This document shows positions 54,649 to 63,830 of a stretch of DNA of 64,000 nucleotides, in pieces. Origin of the DNA: Bryobacterales bacterium (lineage in GTDB: Bacteria; Acidobacteriota; Terriglobia; Bryobacterales; UBA6623); contig JAJDTX010000164.1 of assembly GCA_022826925.1 (NCBI GenBank), forward strand, positions 108,871 to 172,870, given 5' to 3'. A program made the position numbers and the translations under genes. The number at the start of each line of letters is the position of its first letter. Position 1 is the first letter of the stretch. The notes under the pieces were generated by a model, which was given only the letters and a program-made list of their open reading frames with translations, did no database searches and was not told where the DNA came from.

Positions 54649-56231
54649 GTGGCAGCCCCCTTCTTCTTGGTTCTTCTTCTGACTATCCCGCTCTTGGCCT
54701 TCTGCTTCCTCTCCGCCCTGATCCTGTCGAGAAGAACTGACGCAGGTTCATCGTGTGGATCCTGCGAAACCAGTTGTCCAGAAAAGGCTTTCTTCAGGAT
54801 CGACTGTCGCAAGGCGCCAAGTTGTCCGAGGGAACTCGTAACCTCCCGTTCCAAATGGTCGACGATCGCCAGTTGGCTTTCGAGTCTCCGTATGATTTCC
54901 TCTTGTTCAGCAACCGGTGGCACAGGTATGGGAAATCTGCTGAGCACCGCCTTATTGATTGATGCGAGGTTCGTGGTCTGTTTTCCTTGCGCTTCGAAAT
55001 ACAGTTGGCCGAAGGTGTTACCCCAGTGCGAAATCCACTTGGAGTGTGAGTGAGATTCAAAGAACGGACTTGCGCGGAATACGTGGTTTTGCGTAATGCA
55101 GGGTTCAATCTGTGCCTCCCACACCCATCCCCTGCCAAGCTTGTCACGGTCCCCACCTTCGTTGAAGAGAACGTCCCACCGTCTTAGCGCAAGTCTGGGT
55201 AATTGAGCGTGTTCGATTTCCATGGTCTTCACCGTCGAGAGGTCGAGTTCCCCGCGCTGAACATTGGCTACGCTCAAGTATGGAACCTGAAAGGGGTTAG
55301 TAAGCTTGCGTGACTTGCTGACCGACATTCCCGAACCGATGAGAGCAATTTCTGACAGTCGGACATACTGCCATAGCTGTGGGATGGCCGGCAGCTCGGT
55401 CAACTCGCTCAGCTCGATTGGAACTTGCGACTTGAACCCGGCTGGTCTCGAAGGCCTAATGCCTGACTTGCCACCTTCCTCCCATTTCGCTACAGCAGCC
55501 TTCCACTCTTTCAGTTGCTGTTCATAGCAAGCCGATCGCTCCCGCTCAATACGAGCCAGTGATTGCTCCAATGTCCCAAGCTTGTCCTTGTTCTCTTCAC
55601 GCCATTGTGCCGTGAGCTTGCCTTCGAAGGAATGTTTCAGAGTGGATTGGCGATAGACTTCAAGCTGTCGTCGCGCTGTCTTCAGGCTCTCGACCCCCTT
55701 GTCGAGCCCCGAGAACAGCTCCTTGATCTTGGCGACTATGCGGAGTTGCTCGTCCTTAGGCGGCAGCCACAGGGGTTGATCACGAACTTGATCATCCTTT
55801 ACTGCTGGGTAGCTCACTCCGTATTGCACTTCCGAAAGCGCGTCCACGAAATCCTTGGAAATCGCCTTATAGAATAAGAAGTCCGGAGAGATTCCATTTG
55901 CAGGCCTCAAGACCGAGAATCCTGTCGAGGAAACCTGTTCGTTGTAGTCGTCTGGAACGCAGGCAATGTTTCGCAGGTAAGGCCTGACTGTGGCGAAGAG
56001 AACATCTCCCGTATGTACAATCTGACGTGCTCGCGATGGAGCATCTTTTAGTCGGTACTGCTTGACGCTCCTAATGACATGTCGAGTGTTGTCAATGCCT
56101 GAGATATCTATGTAGGAAATTTCCCGATCCGGATCGTCCTTGGGGTCGATCTTGGATATGGGAAGGCTCACATCCGCGATGGAGCACTTAGCCCATCCTA
56201 GCGGTAACGTATTCGCGGAATCGCAACTCAT
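54645..56231 (-). CDS. hsdS: Type I restriction-modification specificity subunit
   Basis: 528 aa. Two target-recognition domains are separated by conserved helices: the first starts LPLGWAKCSIADVSLPI and ends LPPKDEQLRIVAKIKELFSG, the second spans LPAIPQLWQYVRLSEIALIG to IPVPPVAEQEEIIRRLESQL. Each PP..EQ..I block starts a coiled-coil spacer helix. The long linker between (KLTAQWREENKDKLGTLEQS) is larger than average. It gives DNA sequence specificity to both methylation and restriction; the target cannot be predicted by eye. Confidence 0.95.
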   Translation of the reverse strand: MSCDSANTLPLGWAKCSIADVSLPISKIDPKDDPDREISYIDISGIDNTRHVIRSVKQYRLKDAPSRARQIVHTGDVLFATVRPYLRNIACVPDDYNEQVSSTGFSVLRPANGISPDFLFYKAISKDFVDALSEVQYGVSYPAVKDDQVRDQPLWLPPKDEQLRIVAKIKELFSGLDKGVESLKTARRQLEVYRQSTLKHSFEGKLTAQWREENKDKLGTLEQSLARIERERSACYEQQLKEWKAAVAKWEEGGKSGIRPSRPAGFKSQVPIELSELTELPAIPQLWQYVRLSEIALIGSGMSVSKSRKLTNPFQVPYLSVANVQRGELDLSTVKTMEIEHAQLPRLALRRWDVLFNEGGDRDKLGRGWVWEAQIEPCITQNHVFRASPFFESHSHSKWISHWGNTFGQLYFEAQGKQTTNLASINKAVLSRFPIPVPPVAEQEEIIRRLESQLAIVDHLEREVTSSLGQLGALRQSILKKAFSGQLVSQDPHDEPASVLLDRIRAERKQKAKSGIVRRRTKKKGAAT

Positions 56232-56233
56232 TA

Positions 56234-59035
56234 TCAGGCTGCTAGTGCCTCATTCAACTCGTCAATCACGCCATCCATCCCGTCGCCAAACAGCTTGTGC
56301 ATCTTCCCCAACCCCCCATTGCCATCGAATGGGGCCATGTCGAGGTCGTCTCGTTCCATGTGAAACGAGGTGATGATGTGATCGCGGATCATGTGCAGCC
56401 ACTCCATTTGCTCCTCGTTGAATTTCTCCCCGGCGCCACTGTGGCGCGTCATGATCCATTGCTGGAAATTGCGACGCACAGTTTCTGCATATGGCGAAAG
56501 GGTCGCGTCAATGCCGCATACGCGGCGAATCAAAGCCACCAGCGCCGTCAACTCGCTGGCCGGTGGCCCGCCCTCGTATTCGTCGAGCAGGGCGTAGGCC
56601 TGCCACACGCGCAGGGGCGCCAACCCGGGCATGTCGCTCTTCAGCCGCTCGAATACCTCCCGAATCATCGCGTAGGTCAACTCCTGCCGTCGACGCGGAT
56701 GACTGTAGAAGATGGTCAGGGCTTCGATTTCGTCGCGGCGGGATTCCAGATAGCTCTGAAAATCCTGGATCATGGTCCTCGCGTTCTCGTGAGCATCGCC
56801 CTTCCATTCCGCGCGCACGACGGAATCCGGGCTTTCGTGGTCGATGGTCTGTTCCTTGCTTCGGCGGATCGAGTCAATCAACTCGATCAACTCTCCATTG
56901 AAGACGTTGGCGGCGTTATCCACCAACTGTTCCCGCGCTTTGTCGCGAACTTCTGGCGATGGCTTGCTGTCCGCCTTTACCGGCTCGATCTCTCGTGCCT
57001 TCTGGTCAATGCGGTCCGGGTCGAGGGCCGCCAGCAGATTACCGACGATTTGAGACAGCGCAATGCCGCCGGCTTGCTCCTGAATCCGTTCTTGTTCGGG
57101 CTTGTCCAGTTGCCGGTCGAGCCTAGCGAGGCGGCCGGCCAAGGAACTGACCGTTTCTTCGTCGCGCGCCCCCATCATCACACCCATAGCGAGGTCCTTC
57201 AGCGGCACGGTGGGTTTGCTGATCAGCGGTCCGCTTGCGGTATTGAGCGATTTCGTGACTCCGACGGCGTCCACTATCACATAGTGGGTCTTCGCGGTGA
57301 CTGCCGAAGGCGTGACCCTTCTGAGATCGTCATGGCCGACGGTGCGCGTGCCGCGGCCCTTCATCTGCTCGAAGTAGTTGCGGCTCTTCACGTCGCGCAT
57401 GAAGAACAGGCATTCCAGCGGCTTGACATCAGTGCCCGTGGCGATCATGTCTACGGTCACGGCTATGCGGGGGTCGTAGTTGTTGCGGAATCGCGCCAGC
57501 ACCGACTTTGGGTCTTCCTCGGCCCGATAGGTGATCTTCTTGCAGAACTGGTTGCCTTCGCCGAATTCCTCACGCACGGTCTGGATGATGTCGTCGGCGT
57601 GGCTGTCCGTCTTGGCGAACACCAGCGTCTTGGGGACTTCCTCGCGGCCGGGGAAAATTTCCGGCAGCTTGTCGCGGAAAGTACGGACCACCGTCCGAAT
57701 CTGATCCGGGTTCACGACGGCACGATCCAGCTGATGAGCGGCATAGGTCGAATCTTCGTCCTGTATTGTCCATCGTTTCCGGCGCGTCAGCCGTTCGCGC
57801 ATTTCGATCTGCTGCCCTGCCCTGAGTTGGCCGCCCTGGAGAGTCTGTTCCGTCTCAATCACATAGATTTCGTTACCCACATTCACGCCGTCGGCAACGG
57901 CCTGTTCGTGATCGTACTCGCTGACCACGTTCTTCTTGAAGAATCCATAGGTGCGGCTGTCCGGCGTAGCCGTCAAGCCGATGAGATAGGCGTCGAAGTA
58001 CTCCAGCACCTGACGCCAGAGGTTGTAGATGGACCGATGGCATTCATCAATGATGATGAAATCGAAGAACTCAGGAGGAATCTTGCCGTTGTAGACAACC
58101 GGCATCGGCTCTCTTGGCTGAACGATCTCTGCAGGATTGATCTCCTCTGCGGACTCATCGATCTCCTGTCCCTTCAGGAGCGAATACACGCGCTGGATCG
58201 TGCTGATGCAGACTTGGCTGTCGCTGGCGACGAAGGACGACTTGAGACGTTGGACGTTATACAGTTCCGTGAACTTCCGGTTGTCATCGCTGGGCACATA
58301 GGACAGGAACTCCTGCTCGGCTTGTTCCCCCAAATTTCGGGTGTCTACTAAGAAAAGGACCCGTTTGGCATCGGCGTGCTTGAGGAGTCGGTAGATGGAC
58401 GTGATGGCCGTGTAGGTCTTTCCGGAACCCGTGGCCATCTGAATGAGGGCGCGCGGACGATCATCCTTGAGAGATACCTCCAGATTCTCGGCCGCGTTGG
58501 CCTGGCACGCCCTGAGCCCGGCCGGATCCAGCTTCGGTAGCCTCAAGAGCCGCATACGCAGCGATGCCGACTGGTCGTTCCACTCCAGCACCGTTTCCGG
58601 CCGAGGAAAGCTGAACACCTCGCGGGACCGGGGTTTGGGATCGCGCCCGTCGGTGAAGCGGGTCAGCACGCCCGTCGACTCGTAGACAAACGGCAGGGGC
58701 TCATGGTTGTTCACCCATTTCAGCTTCGCTGCGGCATAGCCGCCGGATTGCTCCTCGACTGTCGTGATCTTGTGGCCCCAGTCTTCTGGTTTTGCTTCGA
58801 CTACACCGACCGCCTTCTTGTCGACAAAAAGAACGTAGTCGGCGGGACCGACATCGGTCTCATACTCACGGACGGCGATCCCTAGACCGGCACTGAAGTC
58901 AATCTTCGTCTTGTCCTGAACGATCCAACCCGACTCCAACAGCATCCGGTCGATCTTGTCCCGGGCGGCCTGTTCGGGCGTCTGGTTGGCGCGCTGCATT
59001 CTGTCTATCCGACGCTCTCTTGGCGCTGAGCGCAT
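56234..59035 (-). CDS. hsdR: Type I restriction-modification endonuclease/translocase subunit
   Basis: 933 aa (921 from an internal ATG at 58999). The nuclease domain has GPADYVLFVDKKAVGVVEAK, giving the D...ExK motif. The helicase motor follows with Walker A MATGSGKTYT, DEAH-type IIIDECHRS, LTATPDSR, and the C-terminal helicase block MIATGTDVKPLECLFFMRD with QMKGRGTRT. A C-terminal HsdM-docking region closes the protein. It is the first gene of the operon; the stop is 2 bp before hsdS. All catalytic residues seem intact. Confidence 0.95.
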   Translation of the reverse strand: MRSAPRERRIDRMQRANQTPEQAARDKIDRMLLESGWIVQDKTKIDFSAGLGIAVREYETDVGPADYVLFVDKKAVGVVEAKPEDWGHKITTVEEQSGGYAAAKLKWVNNHEPLPFVYESTGVLTRFTDGRDPKPRSREVFSFPRPETVLEWNDQSASLRMRLLRLPKLDPAGLRACQANAAENLEVSLKDDRPRALIQMATGSGKTYTAITSIYRLLKHADAKRVLFLVDTRNLGEQAEQEFLSYVPSDDNRKFTELYNVQRLKSSFVASDSQVCISTIQRVYSLLKGQEIDESAEEINPAEIVQPREPMPVVYNGKIPPEFFDFIIIDECHRSIYNLWRQVLEYFDAYLIGLTATPDSRTYGFFKKNVVSEYDHEQAVADGVNVGNEIYVIETEQTLQGGQLRAGQQIEMRERLTRRKRWTIQDEDSTYAAHQLDRAVVNPDQIRTVVRTFRDKLPEIFPGREEVPKTLVFAKTDSHADDIIQTVREEFGEGNQFCKKITYRAEEDPKSVLARFRNNYDPRIAVTVDMIATGTDVKPLECLFFMRDVKSRNYFEQMKGRGTRTVGHDDLRRVTPSAVTAKTHYVIVDAVGVTKSLNTASGPLISKPTVPLKDLAMGVMMGARDEETVSSLAGRLARLDRQLDKPEQERIQEQAGGIALSQIVGNLLAALDPDRIDQKAREIEPVKADSKPSPEVRDKAREQLVDNAANVFNGELIELIDSIRRSKEQTIDHESPDSVVRAEWKGDAHENARTMIQDFQSYLESRRDEIEALTIFYSHPRRRQELTYAMIREVFERLKSDMPGLAPLRVWQAYALLDEYEGGPPASELTALVALIRRVCGIDATLSPYAETVRRNFQQWIMTRHSGAGEKFNEEQMEWLHMIRDHIITSFHMERDDLDMAPFDGNGGLGKMHKLFGDGMDGVIDELNEALAA

Positions 59036-59621
59036 GGGGCTGGTGCTGAAACACTCAGCTTAAAACGTCGCCACGGGCTGCCCGAATCGGTCGAAGACCA
59101 TGCGATCGGACGGTGTGCTGTCCCGAAACGTGAATTCGAAGCAGATCTCTCCTCGTCTGGAAGTGCCCGACCGGCAACCCTTAGCAGGGCGTCGATCTTG
59201 ACCCCGAAGAGAGCGCCGGATGTTCGGCTCATGCCCCGCCCCCGACTGAGAAACATTGTGGCGCGGGAGGCACGCCTCTCCCGCAACCCCGAGGTCGCGA
59301 AGGTCACTGGCCAGCCATCGCCAGCCCATTTGCCGCTGGATCATCAGCCCGTCATGGTAGCCCGCTCTGCGTCCGCACCGCCACCGCGCCACCGCCGGAG
59401 GTGGGAAGAAACAGCGTCGGGCTCAAGCCGTAGGCGGCTCGGCGTCGGATCGAATGCTCTTGAGATAGCCGTGCGTCTCGTCGAGACGCATGGCGTTGCT
59501 GGTGCCAGCTGCGGTTGTCAAGTCAAGGCATATCCTCCTTGCAGCGGAGGCGGACAGAATTGGCCCATTGGAAGTCCCTCGGCTGTGAGGCCGGGACTTC
59601 ACTCAATCGTGAACGTTAGCC
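59036..59621. other. 586 bp with no supported gene
   Basis: It separates the RM operon from the second recombinase. A minus-strand frame near 59060-59392 ends CFEFTFRDSTPSDRMVFDRF, which has some coding look but no known domain. The hsd operon promoter should lie here. Confidence 0.4.
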
Positions 59622-60632
59622 CTATGAGCTCAGAGCTAATGCAGCCTTCTCGGGCGAATCCTCTCTCCCGGCGCCTAGTGCCGCATAGTATTTTGCAACT
59701 CCGCCACGGGCAGCGCTTTGGTCTCGGATGTAGAGGGCGGGCATAGAACTGGAGGCCCAGCGGCCTGCCTGCATCAACTCGGGCAGGCTGATGCCGTAAG
59801 CTGCGAGATCTTGGGCCATCCCGATCCGAGGGCTGTGACCACTAAATCCCTCGCCCAGCCCGGCCGCTCGTGCCGCGGCGGCGATTCGCCGACTTATCTG
59901 CGATCCAGAGAGACAAAATACTCTGTGGTTTGGTTCGGCCTTGGGAGGCTTGATGACCGCGAGATCCCTCATGGTCTGCCGGCTGAGAAACAGCACTGCC
60001 CCATTCCCCTGTTGGTCGTTCTTGGATCGCCGAACGGCCAACCGTCCCGTTCCGTCGTCCGCCTCGGCGATGTCGCCCCAAGTTAGAGCAGCAGCTTCTT
60101 CGCGCCTCAGCAAGGCGTCGCGCATGACGCTACAGATCGCAATGTCAACGAGGCCCCGTCTGCGGCTCGTCTCAACGCCCTCGCGGCGCCGGCGGACTCG
60201 GCCGCCCGATCGTTGCAGGCAAGCGGTCGACCGAATCCTGTCCAGCGCCTCAGCTCTGAGCGCGGCGGCCTGCTGCTGGACGTTGCCGATCTGCCGCACT
60301 AAGCCCCCAAGCGCTCTCTTTACGAACTCGTTCGCGGTGGGGTCTGGAAACCCTGCGGCCCGGTGGGCAGCCCCGATAGCTGCGCGCCGCACCCTCAGCG
60401 TCGAAGCGCTCGCGGTCTCTGCGAGTTTCGCCAAGTGCGCTGCTACGATTTCTGGCGTAGCAGGAGTGGCAGCATAGTTCCCCTCCGCGGCCCAGTCCTC
60501 GAAGGCCTTCCAATGGGATAGGTAGGCGTACCTAGTCCTCGCAGCAAGAGAGGAAGAAAGGGCCTTATCTACTCGGCCTCGGTCGATCATGGACAGTGCT
60601 TTGGTCCGAACCACTCTCATTGTGTGCGTCAT
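59622..60632 (-). CDS. Tyrosine recombinase (XerC/D-like)
   Basis: 336 aa. A SAM-like core-binding domain (SLAARTRYAYLSHWKAFEDW) is followed by the catalytic domain: R in DALLRREEAAALTWGD, K in VRRSKNDQQGNG, box II GHSPRIGMAQDLA (H-x-x-R intact), AGRWASSSM in place of LGH, and nucleophile Y in PALYIRDQ. The GHSPRIGMA/GRW form is typical of mobile-element integrases that use a DNA-invertase-like site. A poly-A-rich stretch (60655-60700) lies directly upstream. Confidence 0.88.
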   Translation of the reverse strand: MTHTMRVVRTKALSMIDRGRVDKALSSSLAARTRYAYLSHWKAFEDWAAEGNYAATPATPEIVAAHLAKLAETASASTLRVRRAAIGAAHRAAGFPDPTANEFVKRALGGLVRQIGNVQQQAAALRAEALDRIRSTACLQRSGGRVRRRREGVETSRRRGLVDIAICSVMRDALLRREEAAALTWGDIAEADDGTGRLAVRRSKNDQQGNGAVLFLSRQTMRDLAVIKPPKAEPNHRVFCLSGSQISRRIAAAARAAGLGEGFSGHSPRIGMAQDLAAYGISLPELMQAGRWASSSMPALYIRDQSAARGGVAKYYAALGAGREDSPEKAALALSS

Positions 60633-60897
60633 AACCTCTTGTCAAGCGCATTATTCGGAAAAAACGGGAAATTTCGAAAAAAATCTCATTCTCGACTAAC
60701 CGGAAGCTGAAAAGCGGGCCGGAATGCGACGCCTACGCGTCCAGCAGAGCCTTGATCACGCAGTCCAGAGGTCGCAATCCGGCCTGATGTGCCGGAACGG
60801 TGTCGCGAAACACACCTTATAGTGCTCAATAAAAGAGGTTAACGGGTCCTGTATGGTCGTTCCAGAAGCCGCAACTGGCGGCCAAGGAGGTCATCAA

Positions 60898-61389
60898 GTG
60901 TCACGTTTTGTGTCAACCCTTTTCCTTTTCTTACTGCCCGCCGTGGCGCTGGGCCAGACCTACTCCCAAGAGTTTGTCTGTACTCCGCGTCCGGATCGTG
61001 AAGTACGCGAGTGGGTGCCCCCGGTCCGTATCTGTACCCCATACGGTGCCTGCATCGTCACAGTAGCTGGGTATTGGAACACGGTCATGGTGCCTCAAGC
61101 TGACGAATGCTCCTACAGACGAGTTCAGAACCCTCCTGACGTGAACAGCAGAGACGACTCGCCCACAAACAGCACCGGATTCACAAACCGGAATTCCAGT
61201 ACCGGTGGTTGGAAAGCCCCTGCGATTGAGACAGGGATCGCCGACGCTGAGGACTGCGACTACAGCTGCGAGCAAGAGGTGCTCGAGGCGAGAGACAGGC
61301 ACAACCGAGGGGAGACCAGCGAAGAGGAACAACAGGACGAGGTCTGCACTGCCATAGCTTGGCAAACCGGACACCCGTGTGGGGAATGA
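60898..61389 (+). CDS. Secreted cysteine-containing protein of unknown family
   Basis: 163 aa from GTG at 60898, chosen because aaggagg lies 7 bp upstream and a signal peptide follows (SRFVSTLFLFLLPAVALGQ). The mature part has paired cysteines: FVCTPRPDREVREWVPPVRI with C, YGACIV, ADECSYRR, EDCDYSCEQEV, EVCTAIAWQTGHPCGE. The pattern suggests disulfides in an extracytoplasmic protein. The middle is Asn/Ser-rich (NSTGFTNRNSSTGG). No family recognised. It overlaps the next gene's ATG. Confidence 0.7.
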   Translation: MSRFVSTLFLFLLPAVALGQTYSQEFVCTPRPDREVREWVPPVRICTPYGACIVTVAGYWNTVMVPQADECSYRRVQNPPDVNSRDDSPTNSTGFTNRNSSTGGWKAPAIETGIADAEDCDYSCEQEVLEARDRHNRGETSEEEQQDEVCTAIAWQTGHPCGE

Positions 61390-61694
61390 CCCCGATGTTG
61401 ATCACGCGTGTCCTGCTGGCCGTCACGGTGCTGACGGCGACCAGTTGCAATCGAGGGGCATCGATGCTTCCGCCCCCGCTACCGCCCCCTCCGGGAGGGA
61501 TCTTTGTGAGTCACAGTGCAGTTGATCGAACGCCGGGCGGATCCGGGAGCTACGTGGCATGTGTAGCCCTCGTACGCGAAGTGTGGCAGCAGTGGCTGGT
61601 AGATTGTGCGAAGCACCAACCCCGCAGCTACTGTCGGTACGAAGCAGGGGAGTTGTTAGAGCAACGCATGGCTTCATGCGAAGCGGTTCGATAG
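61386..61694 (+). CDS. Small lipoprotein of unknown family
   Basis: 102 aa from ATG at 61386, overlapping the previous stop (ATGA). A lipobox-type signal follows (LITRVLLAVTVLTATSC), then a Pro-rich linker (MLPPPLPPPPGG) and a short mature domain with two or three cysteines (YVACVALVREVWQQWLVDCA ... MASCEAVR). Coupled to the preceding secreted protein. Function unknown. Confidence 0.65.
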   Translation: MTPMLITRVLLAVTVLTATSCNRGASMLPPPLPPPPGGIFVSHSAVDRTPGGSGSYVACVALVREVWQQWLVDCAKHQPRSYCRYEAGELLEQRMASCEAVR

Positions 61695-61721
61695 GGTTGG
61701 AGCGGAACAACTCTAGGCGCG

Positions 61722-62183
61722 ATGGAGAGCGGCTCGCAAGAACACCGGCCAGTCGACCGGAGTGGGCCGGGCCGAGACCTGGCCGACGAACCAGTGGCGC
61801 GCCTGCAGCTGCGAAGGGCTGTACTGTCGGCGGCGCTGGTCATCGGCCTTGGTGCCTGCTCCCACATGCGCCTTCCAGTGAGCGGCAAGTCTGGTTACCC
61901 AACAGGGACGCTCTGTAGGGGGGTGAACTGTAGCAAGGGAACCCCCGGCGGAATCTTCTACAAGGCGCAGATCCGCTTTGCGAAGCTGAAGTCTAGCAAC
62001 TTTAGTGAAGCGGACCTGCGCGACTCCGACTTGGCGGGAGTGGTGCTGCGAGACGCCGATCTGCGCGGCGCAAGGCTGAAGCTCACCAATCTTGCCGATG
62101 CCGATCTTGCCGGCGCACTGCTGCCAGCCGGTCTTGGCGGGCCGGAGGGACCAGGATCCGTTCCCGGTTCCGGTGCCCGCTAG
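61722..62183 (+). CDS. Pentapeptide-repeat lipoprotein
   Basis: 153 aa. After a polar N-terminus comes a hydrophobic signal and lipobox (AVLSAALVIGLGACSHM). The mature part has a short pentapeptide-repeat (A/D-L/F-x-x) helix: AKLKSSNFSEADLRDSDLAG, then VVLRDADLRGARLKLTNLAD and ADLAGALL. About eight pentapeptides make two coils of a right-handed beta-helix. The start is uncertain because the first 30 residues precede the signal. Confidence 0.7.
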   Translation: MESGSQEHRPVDRSGPGRDLADEPVARLQLRRAVLSAALVIGLGACSHMRLPVSGKSGYPTGTLCRGVNCSKGTPGGIFYKAQIRFAKLKSSNFSEADLRDSDLAGVVLRDADLRGARLKLTNLADADLAGALLPAGLGGPEGPGSVPGSGAR

Positions 62184-62222
62184 GCCCGATTACCGTCGCT
62201 AGACGCTGATCCAAGCTGACCC

Positions 62223-63521
62223 GTGGGACAAGTGGCATCCCGGCTCCCGCTCTTCTTGCTGGCAGCATCCTTCGTCGCCGGCTTCTTGATCCGGGTGCCG
62301 CACAGCCAGCGGGTCGATTCCCAGCCCGCCCAGCAGTCAACGAGGGCACGCACGGCAGTCGCGGCTACCGGGGAGCTGGTCAAATCCTTGCGGATCGGCG
62401 GCACTGTCGAGGCGCTCCGCTCGGCAGCGATTCAGGCACCCGAGCTGCGCGGCTCCCATGTCGTTGGGTGGGCGGCCCTAACGCTTGTCAGGCTGGCTGA
62501 CGCGGGCAGCATTGTCGAGGCGGGCGATGTCGTCGCCGAATTCGAGCTCAAGCGTTTGGAAGACTACATCGCCGACCTGCAATCGTATGTGACGCAGGCG
62601 CAGGCGAGCCTGCGGAAGAGGCGGTCCGAAATGCGGATCCTCCAAGGAATCTGGCACCAAGAGCGCTTGCGTGCGCGGGCAGAGTCCGCCAAGTCAGTGC
62701 TGGACCTTCGTACAGCGGAGGTGCTTTCGGCGATCGAGGCCGAGACCCTCAGGATGGCCGCTGCCGGAGCGCGAGCGTGGGAGGAGCAGCAGGAAGAGGA
62801 GAAGCGTTGGCAAGCGTTGGCCATTGCTGCATACCTGCGGTATTTCGAAGTCCGGATCAGGAAGGAGCTGCTGCATGTCGAGCGCCACAGGCGCGACTAC
62901 GAGCGGCTGCAAGTGAAGACGCCGCTCGGGGGCATGGTGATTCGGGAGACGATCTACACTAGGAGCGGCGAATTCGCCCAGGTCGAGGCGGGAGATCGGA
63001 TCTATTCCGGCGCGGTGTTCATGCGCATCGTCGACACCTCCCAGATGGTGGTGCGCGCGACGGTGAACCAGGTGGACGCGCAGACGATTCGCGTCGGAAA
63101 CCGAGCGGTTGTCGAACTCGATGCGTATCGCGGATTGCGGTTTTCGGGGCATGTCGCGGAAATGGCGGCGCTTGCGTCGCCGAGGAGGGGCACGCGCTCA
63201 GCCGGGCGCAACTTCATCAGGCACATCCCAGTGCGGATTCTGATCGAAGACAAGGATGAGCGGATACTGCCGGGGCTTTCGGCAAGTGCGGATGTGATTG
63301 TTTCCACGGAGCAGCAGGGCGTCTTGGTTCCTCGGGAGGCGCTGCGATACGGGTCGGGGCCGAAACCAAGTGCATTTGTACGTGTCGTGGAAGGAGACTT
63401 GCTTCGAAAGCGCTTGGTCGTCGTGCAGGGGCTCAGCGATACGGAGGCATTGATCAGATCCGGCCTCGATCTAGGCGAGCGAGTGCAGTTGCAAAGGTTG
63501 CCTCGAGACCGGCGACGGTAA
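62223..63521 (+). CDS. HlyD-family membrane fusion protein
   Basis: 432 aa from GTG at 62223 (another GTG at 62232). One N-terminal membrane helix (LPLFLLAASFVAGFLIRV). The biotinyl/lipoyl-like halves are AAIQAPELRGSHVV and LQVKTPLGGMVIRETIYTRS, with a long coiled coil between (DLQSYVTQAQASLRKRRSEM ... EEQQEEEKRWQALAIA). The beta-barrel and C-terminal domains follow (VRATVNQVDAQTIRVGNRAV, PGLSASADVIV). It is the largest gene of a four-gene run with three small exported proteins. No ABC or RND partner is visible before the window becomes non-coding. Confidence 0.85.
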   Translation: MGQVASRLPLFLLAASFVAGFLIRVPHSQRVDSQPAQQSTRARTAVAATGELVKSLRIGGTVEALRSAAIQAPELRGSHVVGWAALTLVRLADAGSIVEAGDVVAEFELKRLEDYIADLQSYVTQAQASLRKRRSEMRILQGIWHQERLRARAESAKSVLDLRTAEVLSAIEAETLRMAAAGARAWEEQQEEEKRWQALAIAAYLRYFEVRIRKELLHVERHRRDYERLQVKTPLGGMVIRETIYTRSGEFAQVEAGDRIYSGAVFMRIVDTSQMVVRATVNQVDAQTIRVGNRAVVELDAYRGLRFSGHVAEMAALASPRRGTRSAGRNFIRHIPVRILIEDKDERILPGLSASADVIVSTEQQGVLVPREALRYGSGPKPSAFVRVVEGDLLRKRLVVVQGLSDTEALIRSGLDLGERVQLQRLPRDRRR

Positions 63522-63639
63522 GCTACATTCACCCGCGTGCAACAAGGATACGGCTGCTGCGGTCGAGGCAAGATCTCCGGGCGGCGCGGCGACATGCGCG
63601 GCCCCAGTGTCCGTTGTAACAAAATGCGTGAACAAGACA
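63522..63639. other. Non-coding spacer after the HlyD gene
   Basis: No gene seen. It separates the HlyD-type gene from an IS relic. Confidence 0.3.
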
Positions 63640-63830
63640 GTTACGGAAAGAAGCGCCACTCCACCGCTTCGCTGTAGCGGTCGAGGTGCTTCTTGCTGAT
63701 CTGGCGAAAATCCCCCGACGATCCAGCCCTTGAACAGCGACCTCGCGTCCTCGATGCCGAGGTAGCCTCACCAGTCGTCCGTGCAGATTGCCTCGGCCTC
63801 GTCCCTGATGTTCCTGTTGACGAACGAGTG
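63640..63830 (-). pseudogene. Relic of an IS1595-family transposase, 3' end
   Basis: On the minus strand, two frames give FVNRNIRDEAEAICTDDW followed by GYLGIEDARS (the Asp..W.GY motif of IS1595), then GDFRQISKKHLDRYSEAVEW and RFFP. The family's usual end is KG..G.FH.VS.KHL.RY..EF.WRFN.R. The catalytic middle is deleted. Nothing supported lies between 63831 and 64000. Confidence 0.6.

Noticed and set aside
56297..58351. A 684-codon plus-strand reading frame
   Set aside because: Antisense to hsdR, whose Walker and DEAH motifs are intact.
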